Shown here one piece after another: positions 23,285 through 32,789 of a stretch of 33,589 bases of DNA (its first letter is position 1; each line of letters starts with the position of its first letter). The position numbers were made by a program, and so were the translations under genes. Source of the stretch: Nitrospira sp. LK70 (GTDB taxonomy: Bacteria > Nitrospirota > Nitrospiria > Nitrospirales > Nitrospiraceae). Location of the stretch: NCBI GenBank assembly GCA_011090425.1, contig PHGD01000044.1:1-33589 (forward strand), read 5' to 3'. The notes under the pieces were generated by a model. The model did no database searches, had not been told where the DNA came from, and saw only the letters and a list, made by a program, of their open reading frames with translations.

Positions 23285-24351
23285 TTCTCGCAGGAGACAT
23301 CGGAGCAACAAAGACAAACTTGGCGCTCTATGAGTGGACCAACGCACGAGCGGAACCCTTGCGTCTGGAGAGGTTTCCGAGTGGTGATTACAAATCCCTC
23401 GAAGATATTCTCGTCGAGTTCCTAACACCACCGAACCCGCCATCCCCTGCAACCTCGTTGGAAGTCGAAGAAATACATCAACGCGAAAAGCCTTCTACCC
23501 CAACTGCTAAGCCGGTGAAGCTGAGGGCAGCCTGTTTTGGAGTAGCGGGACCGGTTATCGACAATCGTTGTCAGACGACGAACCTCCCCTGGGCTATCGA
23601 CGGCCAGACCATCGCCAAACAGTTCACTATTCCGCACGTGCAGTTACTCAATGATCTAGAGGCAACCGCCTATGGGCTTCTCTGGCTGCGTCCAGACGAG
23701 CTTGAGGTGCTGAATGCGGGCAATCCCCCGAACAAACGCCAGGCATTGGCACTCATTGCCGCCGGTACAGGATTGGGTCAAGGCATCTTATTCTGGGACG
23801 GCAAGACATACCATCCCATGCCGTCTGAAGGAGGTCATGCGGATTTTGCTCCAACCAATGATCAAGAAATCGACCTGCTTCGCTATCTCCGGACCCAGTA
23901 TCTCCACGTCAGCTATGAGCGAATTCTCTCCGGCCCAGGCCTGCATGCCATTTATGAGTTCTTGCGCGACACGAAGAAGAACGAACCGACCTGGCTTGCA
24001 CAAAAGATTAGCGTCGGCGATCCAGCCGCCGAGATTGCCCAAGCCGGATTGCAAGGACAAGGCGAGATTGCCAAACAAGCCTTGGATCTCTTTGCCTCGA
24101 TCTATGGAGCAGAAGCCGGCAATCTCGCCTTGAAGGCGCTCTCACTTGACGGCGTGTATATCGGCGGCGGGATTGCTCCCAAGCTCATCACCAAGCTACA
24201 GGACGGCACATTCATGAAAGCCTTTACCAATAAGGGTCGCTACAAACGACTCATGACTCAGATACCCGTGAAAATCATCATGAACCAGCAAACGGCCTTG
24301 ATCGGTGCGGCGTCCGTCGCAGGGGCGCTTTCCCTCACCTCCGCGCCATGA
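23281..24351 (+). CDS. glk: Glucokinase (Glk)
   Basis: A 356-residue ROK-independent (E. coli-type) glucokinase. The phosphate-binding motif LAGDIGATKTNLALYEW is at the N-terminus. Substrate and fold motifs include CFGVAGPVIDNRCQTTNLPW, LLNDLEATAYGL and LIAAGTGLGQGIL. Compared with typical members it has a Pro/Ser/Thr-rich insert of about 30 residues at roughly 45-75 (PPNPPSPATSLE... EKPSTPTAKPVK, in two parts) before the first core strand, probably a flexible loop. It phosphorylates glucose with ATP. Four-base overlaps tie it to pgl and rpiA. Confidence 0.94.
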   Translation: MILAGDIGATKTNLALYEWTNARAEPLRLERFPSGDYKSLEDILVEFLTPPNPPSPATSLEVEEIHQREKPSTPTAKPVKLRAACFGVAGPVIDNRCQTTNLPWAIDGQTIAKQFTIPHVQLLNDLEATAYGLLWLRPDELEVLNAGNPPNKRQALALIAAGTGLGQGILFWDGKTYHPMPSEGGHADFAPTNDQEIDLLRYLRTQYLHVSYERILSGPGLHAIYEFLRDTKKNEPTWLAQKISVGDPAAEIAQAGLQGQGEIAKQALDLFASIYGAEAGNLALKALSLDGVYIGGGIAPKLITKLQDGTFMKAFTNKGRYKRLMTQIPVKIIMNQQTALIGAASVAGALSLTSAP

Positions 24352-25046
24352 CCTCCAGAGATCTCGACAGCTTCAAAAGAGCTGCTGCTCTAAAGGCCGT
24401 TGAATTTGTTCGCGATGGGATGGTTGTCGGACTAGGGACAGGATCGACAGCAAAGCATATGCTCGTCGCACTCGGTGAACGAGTCCGTACCGGCATGAAC
24501 CTACGAGGCGTCGCAACGTCGCAAGAAACCGCGATCCTCGCCAGAGAGTCCGGCATTCCTCTTATCGATTCCGAGAATCGATGGGAGATCGATGTCGCCA
24601 TCGACGGGGCCGATCAGGTCGATCCGGACCTCAATCTCATTAAAGGTGGAGGCGGAGCGCTCTTAAAAGAAAAGATTGTGGCGGCGGCGGCAAAGCAATT
24701 CATCGTGACGGTCGACCACACCAAACAAGTGCCAGTGCTTGGAGGGTCAGTCCCTCTCCCAATCGAAGTCATCCCCTTTGGGTGGCGCAATACCGCACGC
24801 GAAATTGAAGTGCTCACCAAAAGCCGCCCGGTACTCAGAGAGCGCGACGGGGTCCCGTTTAAGACCGAGGCCGGCCACCTTATCGTTGATGTCCATATTG
24901 CCCGCATCGATCGGCCTGGTGAATTGGAAACAGCACTGAATCTGATCCCCGGTGTCGTGGAAACGGGACTCTTTGTCGGTCGGACGAACGTCTTGATCGT
25001 CGGTACGCCTCAAGGCGTTCACACCCTCCATGTGCCGAGGCAATGA
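24348..25046 (+). CDS. rpiA: Ribose-5-phosphate isomerase A
   Basis: A 232-residue protein of normal RpiA length. Motifs in order: VGLGTGSTAKHML (phosphate loop), ATSQETAILARESGIPL, then DVAIDGADQVDPDLNLIKGGGGALLKEKIVA with the catalytic Asp pair, Lys and Glu. The usual DGADE reads DGADQ here; the catalytic Glu lies later (KEK) and is present. It interconverts ribose-5-phosphate and ribulose-5-phosphate. It ends the pgl-glk-rpiA operon, with a 4-base overlap to glk. Confidence 0.95.
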   Translation: MTSRDLDSFKRAAALKAVEFVRDGMVVGLGTGSTAKHMLVALGERVRTGMNLRGVATSQETAILARESGIPLIDSENRWEIDVAIDGADQVDPDLNLIKGGGGALLKEKIVAAAAKQFIVTVDHTKQVPVLGGSVPLPIEVIPFGWRNTAREIEVLTKSRPVLRERDGVPFKTEAGHLIVDVHIARIDRPGELETALNLIPGVVETGLFVGRTNVLIVGTPQGVHTLHVPRQ

Positions 25047-25188
25047 GTACTCGTTCGGCAGACGAGAGATTCTATCGAAGTTCGTCCGACGGGCCTGCTT
25101 TCTTCTGAGTGGCCCGATAGCGTATACACTCATACCATCGTCCGAATCCGCAGACGCCGCAACCACCACCAGACCACAAGGTGAAGAC

Positions 25189-27771
25189 ATGAGTCCAGAT
25201 CATGTTCCAGGCAGCCACGACCCGTATCGGCTTCCGCGACATGTGATCCCAACACGCTACGACCTACGGTTTGAACCTGATCTCGCGGCCGCAACATTCA
25301 CCGGCCAGGCAACGATCACGATCACGGTCAAACAGATCACGCAGACCATCCTGTTAAACGCCGTTGATCTCGTGCTTCAGTCAGCGGTGACTGAGCACGA
25401 AAATCGGCGGCAAGTGGAAGCACGTATCGAATTGGACGAAAAGTCACAACGGGCGGCGCTCTCGTTTCAAGAAGCCATCCCGCCTGGCGAGTGGCGTCTG
25501 CACCTTTCCTTTCATGGGCAACTGAACGATCAGCTTCGGGGCTTCTATCGCAGTACCTACAAAGATCCTTCAGGAGCGCTGCAGACGTTGGCGGCCACGC
25601 AGTTCGAAGCCACCGACGCGCGCCGAGCCTTCCCCTGTTGGGACGAGCCGGATTTCAAGGCGGTCTTCGTGACTACGCTCGTGATCGATCCTGATCTCAC
25701 AGCCATCTCAAACACGTTAGTCACATCGGAGTCCATTGAGCACAACAAGAAACTCGTACGGTTTGCAGATACCATCAGGATGTCGACCTATCTCGTAGCC
25801 TTCGTGGTCGGCCGTATGGAGGCAACGAAGCCGGTATGGGTCGGAAAAACACCCCTTCGTCTGTGGACGGTCCCAGGGAAACAACCGCTCACGCCGTTCG
25901 GACATGAGATTGCCGTAGCCTCTCTAAAGTTTTTTGAGGACTACTACGGCATTCCATATCCCGGAGACAAACTGGACCTTGTGGCGATCCCGGATTTTGC
26001 CTCGGGCGCGATGGAGAATCTCGGGGCAATCACGTTCCGTGAAACGGCGTTACTCGTGGATCAACAGACCGGAGCCCATGCTGAGCTGGAACGCGTGGCC
26101 GACGTGGTAGCTCATGAGAACGCCCATATGTGGTTCGGCGACTTAGTCACCATGTCCTGGTGGAACGGGCTTTGGTTGAACGAGGCCTTCGCGACCTTCA
26201 TGGAAATGCTGGCCGTCGATGCTTGGAAACCGGAGTGGAAACGATGGGAGAGTTTCAGCGTCGCACGAGCCGCCGCGTTCTCGGTCGATGGACTGGTGAG
26301 CACCAGGCCAATCGAATATCCAGTCCACGCACCTAAAGACGCCGATGCGATGTTCGATATTTTGACCTATGAAAAAGGGGCATCAGTCCTTCGCATGCTG
26401 GAGCAATATATCGGACCGACCATCTTCCGGGAGGGTGTGCGCCAATATCTCCGCTCCCATGCCTATGACAACGCTGATACGAACGATTTGTGGATGGCTC
26501 TTGGCACGGTTGCCAACCAACCAGTCCCCGAGCTGATGAACGGCTGGATCTTCCAACCTGGCTTCCCTTTGGTGACGGCTGAGGAACATGGCAACGAGCT
26601 GCGGCTCTCGCAGCGGCGATTCACCTATCTGGAACAAGAGTCGGTCTCCGAGCAGCTGTGGCAGATCCCGGTTCAGCTCCGTCTGATGGTCGGTGATCGC
26701 ACGGAACATCGTCGGCTCCTGTTGACAGAGCGGGAGACGACTATAGGAATACCGGCTGGGGTCACCTCGGTCTTTGTCAACGAAGGAGGGCATGGGTTTT
26801 ATCGTGTCCGTCATGGTGCTCCGCTTCTGGATCAACTACTCGATCAGGGTCTTGATCGCCTGGCGGCCATAGAACGGTTTGCCCTTATCAGTGACACATG
26901 GGCTACCACTGTGGCCGGGCTCACCGCACTTCCGGAGTACCTCCGGCTCACCGCTCATTTTAAGAGTGAGCGGGACAAAAACGTCTGGGCCGTATTGTTG
27001 GATTCGTTCGCTTTCTTGAACCGGGTTATTTCTTCTGCGGATCGGCCGACGCTCGAAGCTTTTGTTTGTGACCTTGTGAGGCCGGCCGTGAAGGATCTCG
27101 GATGGGACCCACTGCCGGGGGAATCAGATCTTCTACGGCAATTGCGGGGAGATCTGCTGGGTGCGCTCGGCAAGCTGGGCAGTGATCCTGCGACACAACA
27201 TCAAGCAACGGAACGGTATCAAGCCTACCGCAAAGATCCGGCTACCGCCGACACGAATGTCGTGCCCGCTCTTGTGACCATTCTGGCCCATACAGGGGAC
27301 GAGGCCCGTTACGAGGAGTTCTTAGAGCTCTATCGAACGGCCTCTACCCCTCAGGAAGAACGCCGGTACCTTTTTTCGTTGGCCTCGTTTCGACATAAGG
27401 AATTACACACGCGCACGCTGGCCCGTACGATCAACGGCGAAATCCGAACCCAAGATGCCCCGTTCATCGTCGGAGCCATGCTCATGAATGTGCATAGCTG
27501 TGAGACCACGTGGCATTTTGTGAAAACCAACTGGGATCACATGGACCGGCTGTTCCCCAAGCAAGGCCTCAGGCGGATGTGCGGGGGAATCGTGGGTCTC
27601 GCCACTCCAGGGCTCGAACAGGACGTGCGGGAGTTCTTTACCTCTCGCAACATCGATCTGGGAGGAAAAACGCTGGAGCAGTACTTGGAACAACTTCGTG
27701 TTGCCGTCTCGTTCCGCGAACGAGAAGGACGTACCATTCGAGCTGCGCTCGGCAGTTCGGTAGCCGCATGA
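25189..27771 (+). CDS. M1-family zinc aminopeptidase
   Basis: An 860-residue protein from the ATG at 25189, with an AAGGTG site seven bases upstream. The frame is open back to 25030; that longer form would add a segment FVRRACFLLSGPIAYTLI ending SADA which looks like a signal peptide, so an exported version is possible. Domains follow the M1 plan: N-terminal beta domain (from residue 11), the exopeptidase motif GAMEN at 273-277, the zinc site HENAH at 309-313 with Glu332 as third ligand, and a helical ERAP1-like C-terminus. It removes N-terminal residues from peptides. HENAH replaces the more usual HELAH; the catalytic residues are unchanged. It sits alone after the rpiA operon. Confidence 0.95.
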   Translation: MSPDHVPGSHDPYRLPRHVIPTRYDLRFEPDLAAATFTGQATITITVKQITQTILLNAVDLVLQSAVTEHENRRQVEARIELDEKSQRAALSFQEAIPPGEWRLHLSFHGQLNDQLRGFYRSTYKDPSGALQTLAATQFEATDARRAFPCWDEPDFKAVFVTTLVIDPDLTAISNTLVTSESIEHNKKLVRFADTIRMSTYLVAFVVGRMEATKPVWVGKTPLRLWTVPGKQPLTPFGHEIAVASLKFFEDYYGIPYPGDKLDLVAIPDFASGAMENLGAITFRETALLVDQQTGAHAELERVADVVAHENAHMWFGDLVTMSWWNGLWLNEAFATFMEMLAVDAWKPEWKRWESFSVARAAAFSVDGLVSTRPIEYPVHAPKDADAMFDILTYEKGASVLRMLEQYIGPTIFREGVRQYLRSHAYDNADTNDLWMALGTVANQPVPELMNGWIFQPGFPLVTAEEHGNELRLSQRRFTYLEQESVSEQLWQIPVQLRLMVGDRTEHRRLLLTERETTIGIPAGVTSVFVNEGGHGFYRVRHGAPLLDQLLDQGLDRLAAIERFALISDTWATTVAGLTALPEYLRLTAHFKSERDKNVWAVLLDSFAFLNRVISSADRPTLEAFVCDLVRPAVKDLGWDPLPGESDLLRQLRGDLLGALGKLGSDPATQHQATERYQAYRKDPATADTNVVPALVTILAHTGDEARYEEFLELYRTASTPQEERRYLFSLASFRHKELHTRTLARTINGEIRTQDAPFIVGAMLMNVHSCETTWHFVKTNWDHMDRLFPKQGLRRMCGGIVGLATPGLEQDVREFFTSRNIDLGGKTLEQYLEQLRVAVSFREREGRTIRAALGSSVAA

Positions 27772-27885
27772 AAGGCAGCGGATCCCTTCCAATCGATTCG
27801 TAGCTGACCAGGACCAGGATTCAGAAGGAAAAGAGCCGGGAGCAGGATTTGATGTACGTATTACATACTACGCACATCAGCTCCA

Positions 27886-27914
27886 TTGTCGAGACCACTG
27901 CACCGCGCTACAAT
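27886..27914 (+). promoter_or_regulatory. Sigma70-type promoter for the PilZ gene
   Basis: TTGTCG at 27886-27891 (4 of 6) and TACAAT at 27909-27914 (5 of 6), 17 bases apart. The start site would be about 27921, twenty bases before the ATG at 27942. Upstream, TGATGTACG and CGCACATCA (27850-27858 and 27871-27879) form an imperfect inverted repeat that could be an operator. Confidence 0.6.
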
Positions 27915-27941
27915 CAACGAACGTTCTAGCTGGAAAGTCCG

Positions 27942-28448
27942 ATGTCCGATCTCCATTGTCCGGCCTGCGGGGCGAGCAAAATCCGGCTCGCCCACAGAAG
28001 GTCTCTTTCTGATATTCTGCTGGGCGGTCTGACGATTTACCCGTTTCGGTGCCAGCTCTGCGCCGATCGCTTTCGAACATTCCTCGGGCGCCGCACGCCC
28101 AATCCCCGACGCAGCTTTGAGCGTGTTGAAGTCTCCTTCCCGGTCTGGTTTAAGCCGCGCCGGTCCACCTACCCGGATGAGATGGGGCAAGAAGGCGTGA
28201 TTGAGAATCTATCGATCCGTGGATGTCGGATTCGTTCCACGACTCCGGTGGCGATCGGCTCGCGGCTCGAACTAGAATTCCAGCATTCCAATGATTCCTT
28301 CCCGATCACTATTGAGGAGGCGGTGGTGCGGTCTTCAGTCAATGGCGCGATCGGCCTGCGCTTCACTCAACTCCGTCGAAGCGATGAGCGGCGCATTCGT
28401 CAGCTCATCGATGTGTGGTTACTCGAACTTTTGCCGTCAAGCCGCTAG
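27942..28448 (+). CDS. PilZ-domain protein with N-terminal zinc ribbon
   Basis: A 168-residue protein with two parts. Residues 1-50 hold CPAC (6-9) and a second CQLC pair (about 37-40), which look like a zinc ribbon. From about residue 55 a PilZ domain has the c-di-GMP-binding motifs RSFER (RxxxR) and NLSIRGC (NxSxxG), with the strand GVIENLSIRGCRIRSTTPVAIGSRLELEF (given in parts: GVIENLSIRGC, RIRSTTPVAIG, SRLELEF) and IGLRFTQL at the end. It should bind c-di-GMP and link the signal to an unknown target through the zinc part. It has its own promoter, between the aminopeptidase gene and the convergent ABC permease gene. Confidence 0.9.
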   Translation: MSDLHCPACGASKIRLAHRRSLSDILLGGLTIYPFRCQLCADRFRTFLGRRTPNPRRSFERVEVSFPVWFKPRRSTYPDEMGQEGVIENLSIRGCRIRSTTPVAIGSRLELEFQHSNDSFPITIEEAVVRSSVNGAIGLRFTQLRRSDERRIRQLIDVWLLELLPSSR

Positions 28449-28482
28449 CGAAGACAATCCCAATGCCCATGAGGGTTCAGGG

Positions 28483-31152
28483 CTATTCCTGACGAAGCAC
28501 CGACAATGGCGGCTGGCCGAGTATCCGATAGCTACTGAGAAACCCGACCAGCATGGTGAGTATCGTCGTCGCTGTAAACCCCATGGCCAGCACCCTTAAC
28601 TCAAGGCTCCACGAGAGGTCAAACACTATCGATAACAGGGCCCAGGACAGAGCGCTGGCCAATGCACATCCCAGAAACCCACCCAGCGCTCCCAGGAGCG
28701 CGTACTCGGCAGCAAACGAGCGTACAATCACGCTGCGAGTCGCCCCTAGGGCTTTTAGAATGACTGATTCGTACAACCGACGATAGCGCGTCGCCGCCAA
28801 GGCCGCTGCCATCACCAGACCTCCTGACAGCACACAGAACAGGGCCACGGCACGGATAGCGAGGGACAGTCGATCAAGTACCAGCGCAAAACTGTCGAGG
28901 ACGTCGCCCATATTGATGGTCGTTACGTTGGGAAAGGATGCGACGACCGCTTGCTGTAACGCCAGTTCTTCGGACGGCGCCACGTGAGCGGTGGCTACAA
29001 AGGTATGTGGGGCTCCATCGAGGGCACCCGGCGAAACAATCATGTAGAAGTTCGTGGAAAAATTCCCCCACTCCACTTGCCGAATGCTGCTGATCTCTCC
29101 GGTGATGGGTACCCCCTGGATATCGAGCTCGACAGTGTCTCCGACTGTAAGGCCCAGTTGCTTCGCCGCATCCTCCTCGATCGAGATCAGCGGTTTGGTA
29201 AAGACCTGTCCATGCTTCCACCACTCGCCTTCTACGACCTTATTGTCTTTGGGGAGATCCTGGAGGAACGTCAGGACATATTCGCGTGTCAGGTACCACT
29301 TCTTCCGTCGTTCCTCCTTCTGGGAAGTTTTCTCCCTCCGCTCTTCTTCCTCGGACGTCGCTTCAAACTTCACCGGTTCACCCTTGACGGCTGACAGCCG
29401 GGATCGCACCAGCGGTATCAACTGAGGGTTTGGATCACTGGACCGTTGGCGCAGGAGCGCAGCCATCCCGTCTTCCTGGTCCGGTTGGATATCGATGAAA
29501 AAAAACGTCGGCGCGTCGGTCGGCCGATTATCGCCCACTTGGGTGAGGAGCGAGCGCTCGACGAGCGATACGGTCGTCACGACCATGACGGCGATGCCGA
29601 TGGCAATCGTGATGCTCACCGCCTGACTACCGGGGCGTAGGACATTGCCCAGCGCTTGACGAAGGACGAGAGGCCCAGGGCATGACCATTTCTGAAGAGC
29701 CGCGAGCACCAGACGAGCTGATGCTCCCAACAGCAGCACAGCAGCTGAAAATGCGAGGATAAACAACAGCCCGACTCTCCATGACCCGGCCTGCCAGACC
29801 GATAAGAAAGCCAAGCCCAGGCCGATACCGGTCGACGTGAATGCTTTTACTCGGTCAATTCCTTTCCAAAACATCCACCATTGGGTCCTCCCCGGACTGT
29901 CCGAGGCAGCAAGGGGGGCGACGTCACGGCGAAAAATCCGAGCCGGTTTGACCTCGCGGATCGTCAACAGAGGCCATAGTGCAAAGAGCAACGTGGACAG
30001 CATGCCCAATGCCAGCCCCTTCGAAAGAGGAACGAGGGCGAGGTCGATCCCATTCTTCGCGAATCCCAATTGGTCAAGCAGATCCGATGCCATCAGGGCA
30101 GCAATCATCCACGGAAGTCCTTGGTGGAGCAGCACACCAAGCATCAGCCCGACCATGCTTCCGACCAGCCCAAGAATCATTGCCTGTAATCCGTAGGTCC
30201 AAATGATCGTAGGAGACTCTGTGCCGACTGTCTTCAAAATGGCGATCGTATTCAACTTTTCCCGCACAAAGGCATGCACCGACGTGGCGACCCCCAGGCC
30301 TCCTACAAACAGCGCCGTCAATCCGATCAGACCCAAATAACGGGTCAGCTGCTCCAAAGACTGCTTTAACTGCGGTTGTGCCTCTCGGTAAGTCGATACG
30401 CGAACCGAGTCCGCCGCAAGTCGTTCTCTCAGCTCGTAGAGCAGCGGCTCGGGCGCCATAGTGTTTGGGATTTTCAGTAGATATCGCTCACGAATCCTGC
30501 TGCCCATTTTGATCAAGTCGGCCGCCGCAAGCCCCTCTCGCGAGATCAGGACTCGAGGTCCAAGGCTGAAGGCGCTAGCCATGCGATCCGGTTCCGTCCT
30601 GACCAGCCCGGTGATGATGAACAGACCTTGTCCGATCCTCAGCTGATCTCCCATCGCGAGCCCCATCCGGATCAGGAGAGACTCCTGCACGACCACTCCA
30701 AAACAGGTACGGTCTGGGCACCGGCCGGTTTGCCGAGCAAGAAGGTCCACTAAGTTGCCCTGTGGTTCCAGTCGAAGCGTGCCATACAGCGGATACCCAG
30801 GCTCGACGGATTTCAGCTCAATGATCTGAGTCGGCTGCCCAGTCCCGGATGGTCCGGCTCTCGCGGCCATTGCGATCAGCTCGCTGACGTGGGTAAGAGC
30901 GACTCCACGATCGTTCGTCGAATCAAGAACTTCGTGGCCTTTGGGACTCATCAGATGAGAAAGGCGGATCTCAAGATCCCCTCCAAGTAGGCCACGCGCT
31001 TCTTTGGTCACGGCTCGTTCTACCTGCGCTCCGAAAAGAGAGACCCCGGTCACTGCTCCCACACCGACTGCAATACAGACCAAGAAATAGAGAAAGTGTC
31101 GCCATGTCGCGCGTGACTCTCGCCATGCCATGTTGAATACGAAAGACGTCAT
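28483..31152 (-). CDS. ABC transporter permease, FtsX/MacB type (YbbP-like)
   Basis: An 889-residue membrane protein with two FtsX-type halves. The first transmembrane helix is HFLYFLVCIAVGVGAVTGVSLFGA, and a large periplasmic MacB-like region follows. Helix groups lie around residues 255-380 (GLIGLTALFVGGLGVATSVHAF) and 420-520, and near the C-terminus (VALFCVLSGGLVMAAALAATRYRRL). A charged Glu/Arg/Lys insert (EEEERREKTSQKEERRKKW) stands in the second periplasmic region. E. coli YbbP and similar proteins have this size and layout. Its start overlaps the ATPase stop by four bases, so they form one ABC unit. The substrate is unknown; lipids or lipoproteins are plausible given the tesA neighbour. 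Confidence 0.9.
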   Translation of the reverse strand: MTSFVFNMAWRESRATWRHFLYFLVCIAVGVGAVTGVSLFGAQVERAVTKEARGLLGGDLEIRLSHLMSPKGHEVLDSTNDRGVALTHVSELIAMAARAGPSGTGQPTQIIELKSVEPGYPLYGTLRLEPQGNLVDLLARQTGRCPDRTCFGVVVQESLLIRMGLAMGDQLRIGQGLFIITGLVRTEPDRMASAFSLGPRVLISREGLAAADLIKMGSRIRERYLLKIPNTMAPEPLLYELRERLAADSVRVSTYREAQPQLKQSLEQLTRYLGLIGLTALFVGGLGVATSVHAFVREKLNTIAILKTVGTESPTIIWTYGLQAMILGLVGSMVGLMLGVLLHQGLPWMIAALMASDLLDQLGFAKNGIDLALVPLSKGLALGMLSTLLFALWPLLTIREVKPARIFRRDVAPLAASDSPGRTQWWMFWKGIDRVKAFTSTGIGLGLAFLSVWQAGSWRVGLLFILAFSAAVLLLGASARLVLAALQKWSCPGPLVLRQALGNVLRPGSQAVSITIAIGIAVMVVTTVSLVERSLLTQVGDNRPTDAPTFFFIDIQPDQEDGMAALLRQRSSDPNPQLIPLVRSRLSAVKGEPVKFEATSEEEERREKTSQKEERRKKWYLTREYVLTFLQDLPKDNKVVEGEWWKHGQVFTKPLISIEEDAAKQLGLTVGDTVELDIQGVPITGEISSIRQVEWGNFSTNFYMIVSPGALDGAPHTFVATAHVAPSEELALQQAVVASFPNVTTINMGDVLDSFALVLDRLSLAIRAVALFCVLSGGLVMAAALAATRYRRLYESVILKALGATRSVIVRSFAAEYALLGALGGFLGCALASALSWALLSIVFDLSWSLELRVLAMGFTATTILTMLVGFLSSYRILGQPPLSVLRQE

Positions 31153-31925
31153 GACCCGAATGTGGGGAAGGAATCCAACGCTAACGGATCAGCGGAGGGC
31201 GCTCGCTCCGCACTCAGCGAGCCTGCGGAGAAGTCGTTGAGGAACTCCGACGATGCAGGCATGCTGTCCGACTCGAGCTGTCCGTCGCGGAGTGACAGAA
31301 CACGCTGCATCGATGAGGCCAACGCCGCGTCGTGCGTCACAAGCACGAGGGTGGTGCCGTAATCTCGGTGGAGTGAAAGCAGCAACTCGATGACGTGGGC
31401 ACCGGTAGAACTGTCGAGGTTCCCCGTCGGCTCATCCGCCAGTAAGATCGGCGGTCGACAGGCAAAAGCCCGGGCCACGGCGACTCGCTGTTGTTCTCCC
31501 CCGGATAACTGAACCGGATAGTGCCCCATACGGTCGGACAGCCCGACCGCAGCCAACAATTCAGCCGCGCGATCGCCGACGTGGCTTGCTCCCTTGAGTT
31601 CCAGGGGAACAGAGACGTTCTCGATAGCCGTAAGGGTGGGGATGAGATGAAACGATTGGAAGATATAGCCCACCTTTTCGCGTCGGAAGCGGGCCATCTG
31701 ACTCTCACCCATGCTCGTAATGTCTGTTCCATCCAGGTGAATTGATCCAGTGGTCGGACGATCGAGGCCGGCCATCAACCCGAGCAATGTCGACTTTCCA
31801 CTCCCAGACGGACCCACAATGGCGACGGTCTGCTTTGCGGGGATTTCAAAGGTGATGTGGTCAAGGATCGTGACAGAACGACTTGCAGCGGGCAAGACCA
31901 TCGAAAGATCTTTCACGGTGATCAT
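31149..31925 (-). CDS. ABC transporter ATP-binding protein (YbbA-like)
   Basis: A 258-residue ATPase from the ATG at 31923-31925, with AAGG seven bases upstream. Motifs: Walker [10 protein letters not shown] (about residues 38-46), signature [15 protein letters not shown], Walker [13 protein letters not shown], and switch His in [10 protein letters not shown]. These are typical of the MacB/LolD/YbbA group that powers FtsX-type permeases. A roughly 35-residue Ser/Ala/Pro-rich tail follows the normal domain end (after DGQLESDS), unusual for the family. Its partner permease overlaps by four bases. tesA is divergent next door, as in E. coli ybbA-ybbP / tesA. Confidence 0.93.
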   Translation of the reverse strand: MITVKDLSMVLPAASRSVTILDHITFEIPAKQTVAIVGPSGSGKSTLLGLMAGLDRPTTGSIHLDGTDITSMGESQMARFRREKVGYIFQSFHLIPTLTAIENVSVPLELKGASHVGDRAAELLAAVGLSDRMGHYPVQLSGGEQQRVAVARAFACRPPILLADEPTGNLDSSTGAHVIELLLSLHRDYGTTLVLVTHDAALASSMQRVLSLRDGQLESDSMPASSEFLNDFSAGSLSAERAPSADPLALDSFPTFGS

Positions 31926-31969
31926 CAAAAACCTTCTTCGCCTTCGGAGATGAGAAGTCAGTGAATGAT

Positions 31970-31975
31970 ATTATA
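31970..31975 (-). promoter_or_regulatory. Perfect -10 hexamer in the ABC/tesA divergent region
   Basis: TATAAT on the minus strand (plus ATTATA), 45 bases upstream of the ATPase start; the matching -35 is weak. The plus strand has TATTAT/TATACT at 31969-31977, which could serve tesA. The short shared region (31926-32016) must hold both promoters. Confidence 0.45.
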
Positions 31976-32016
31976 CTGTACGGAGTCAGTGATCGAGACT
32001 TGCTTCAGATTAACCG

Positions 32017-32694
32017 ATGAAACAATTTCATGACATATTCGTGCCGGCCTTCTTGATGCTGCTCGGGCCGCTCACGTCGGAAGCGATCCTTTCTCCAGCC
32101 TCAGACGATAGACCACGCATCGTGGCATTTGGTGACAGTCTCACGGCCGGACTTGGGGTGGAGGCCGATGAATCGTACCCGGCTCAGCTTCAACGCCGAC
32201 TGGACAGCCTCGGCTACCACTATCGTGTGATCAACGCCGGTGTGAGCGGTGACACGACCGCCGGTGGACTTCGACGAGTATCCTGGATCCTCAACAACAA
32301 GCCTGAGCTGGTGATTCTCGAATTGGGCGCGAACGATGGTCTTCGAGGGCTCTCGATCGATCACGCAAAAAGCAACCTTCGTCAGATCATCCGACAATTA
32401 CAGGATGGCGGTACGACAGTTGTCTTGGCCGGGATGAAGTTGCCACCGAATTATGGGCATGAGTACACGGCACGGTTCGAAGCCATGTACCGGATGCTGG
32501 CCAAAGAGTACGACCTCGCTCTGATCCCCTTCTTCCTCGAAGGGGTAGGCGGTTCGTCCTCGTTGAATCAAGCTGACGGCATTCATCCAACTAGGGAAGG
32601 CTATGAGATTATCGTCGACCAGGTGCTCAAAGTTCTCAGGCCAGTGATGAATGAACGGTTACCCAAACCCTCGGCTCTTCAGAAGCAAAGTTGA
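32017..32694 (+). CDS. tesA: TesA-like GDSL/SGNH esterase (acyl-CoA thioesterase I / lysophospholipase)
   Basis: A 225-residue protein. The N-terminal 23 residues form a signal peptide (FVPAFLMLLGPLTSEA), so it is periplasmic. The SGNH blocks are all present: FGDSLTAGLG (Ser41), the Gly in NAGVSGDTTAGG (Gly78), GANDGLRG (Asn106) and DGIHPTREGYE (Asp187, His190). E. coli TesA, with the same layout, hydrolyses acyl-CoA, lysophospholipids and some esters. The gene is divergent from an ABC ATPase/permease pair, the same arrangement as in E. coli (tesA, ybbA-ybbP), which supports the assignment and suggests lipid-related work in the envelope. Confidence 0.94.
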   Translation: MKQFHDIFVPAFLMLLGPLTSEAILSPASDDRPRIVAFGDSLTAGLGVEADESYPAQLQRRLDSLGYHYRVINAGVSGDTTAGGLRRVSWILNNKPELVILELGANDGLRGLSIDHAKSNLRQIIRQLQDGGTTVVLAGMKLPPNYGHEYTARFEAMYRMLAKEYDLALIPFFLEGVGGSSSLNQADGIHPTREGYEIIVDQVLKVLRPVMNERLPKPSALQKQS

Positions 32695-32750
32695 AGATGA
32701 GACCACTCGATCAAAATCAGCAAAACCGACAAACTACAAAACACAGCGGC

Positions 32751-32789
32751 AGAAGTCGGATCGACGAGACGCTATTCCCTACGACTTCT
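32751..32789. repeat. 8-bp inverted repeat at the convergent ends of tesA and the small membrane gene
   Basis: AGAAGTCG (32751-32758) and CGACTTCT (32782-32789) flank a 23-base loop; the right arm overlaps the last codons of the 62-residue gene. A T-rich run follows on the minus strand a few bases later, so it may act as a weak terminator for that gene. Confidence 0.35.
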
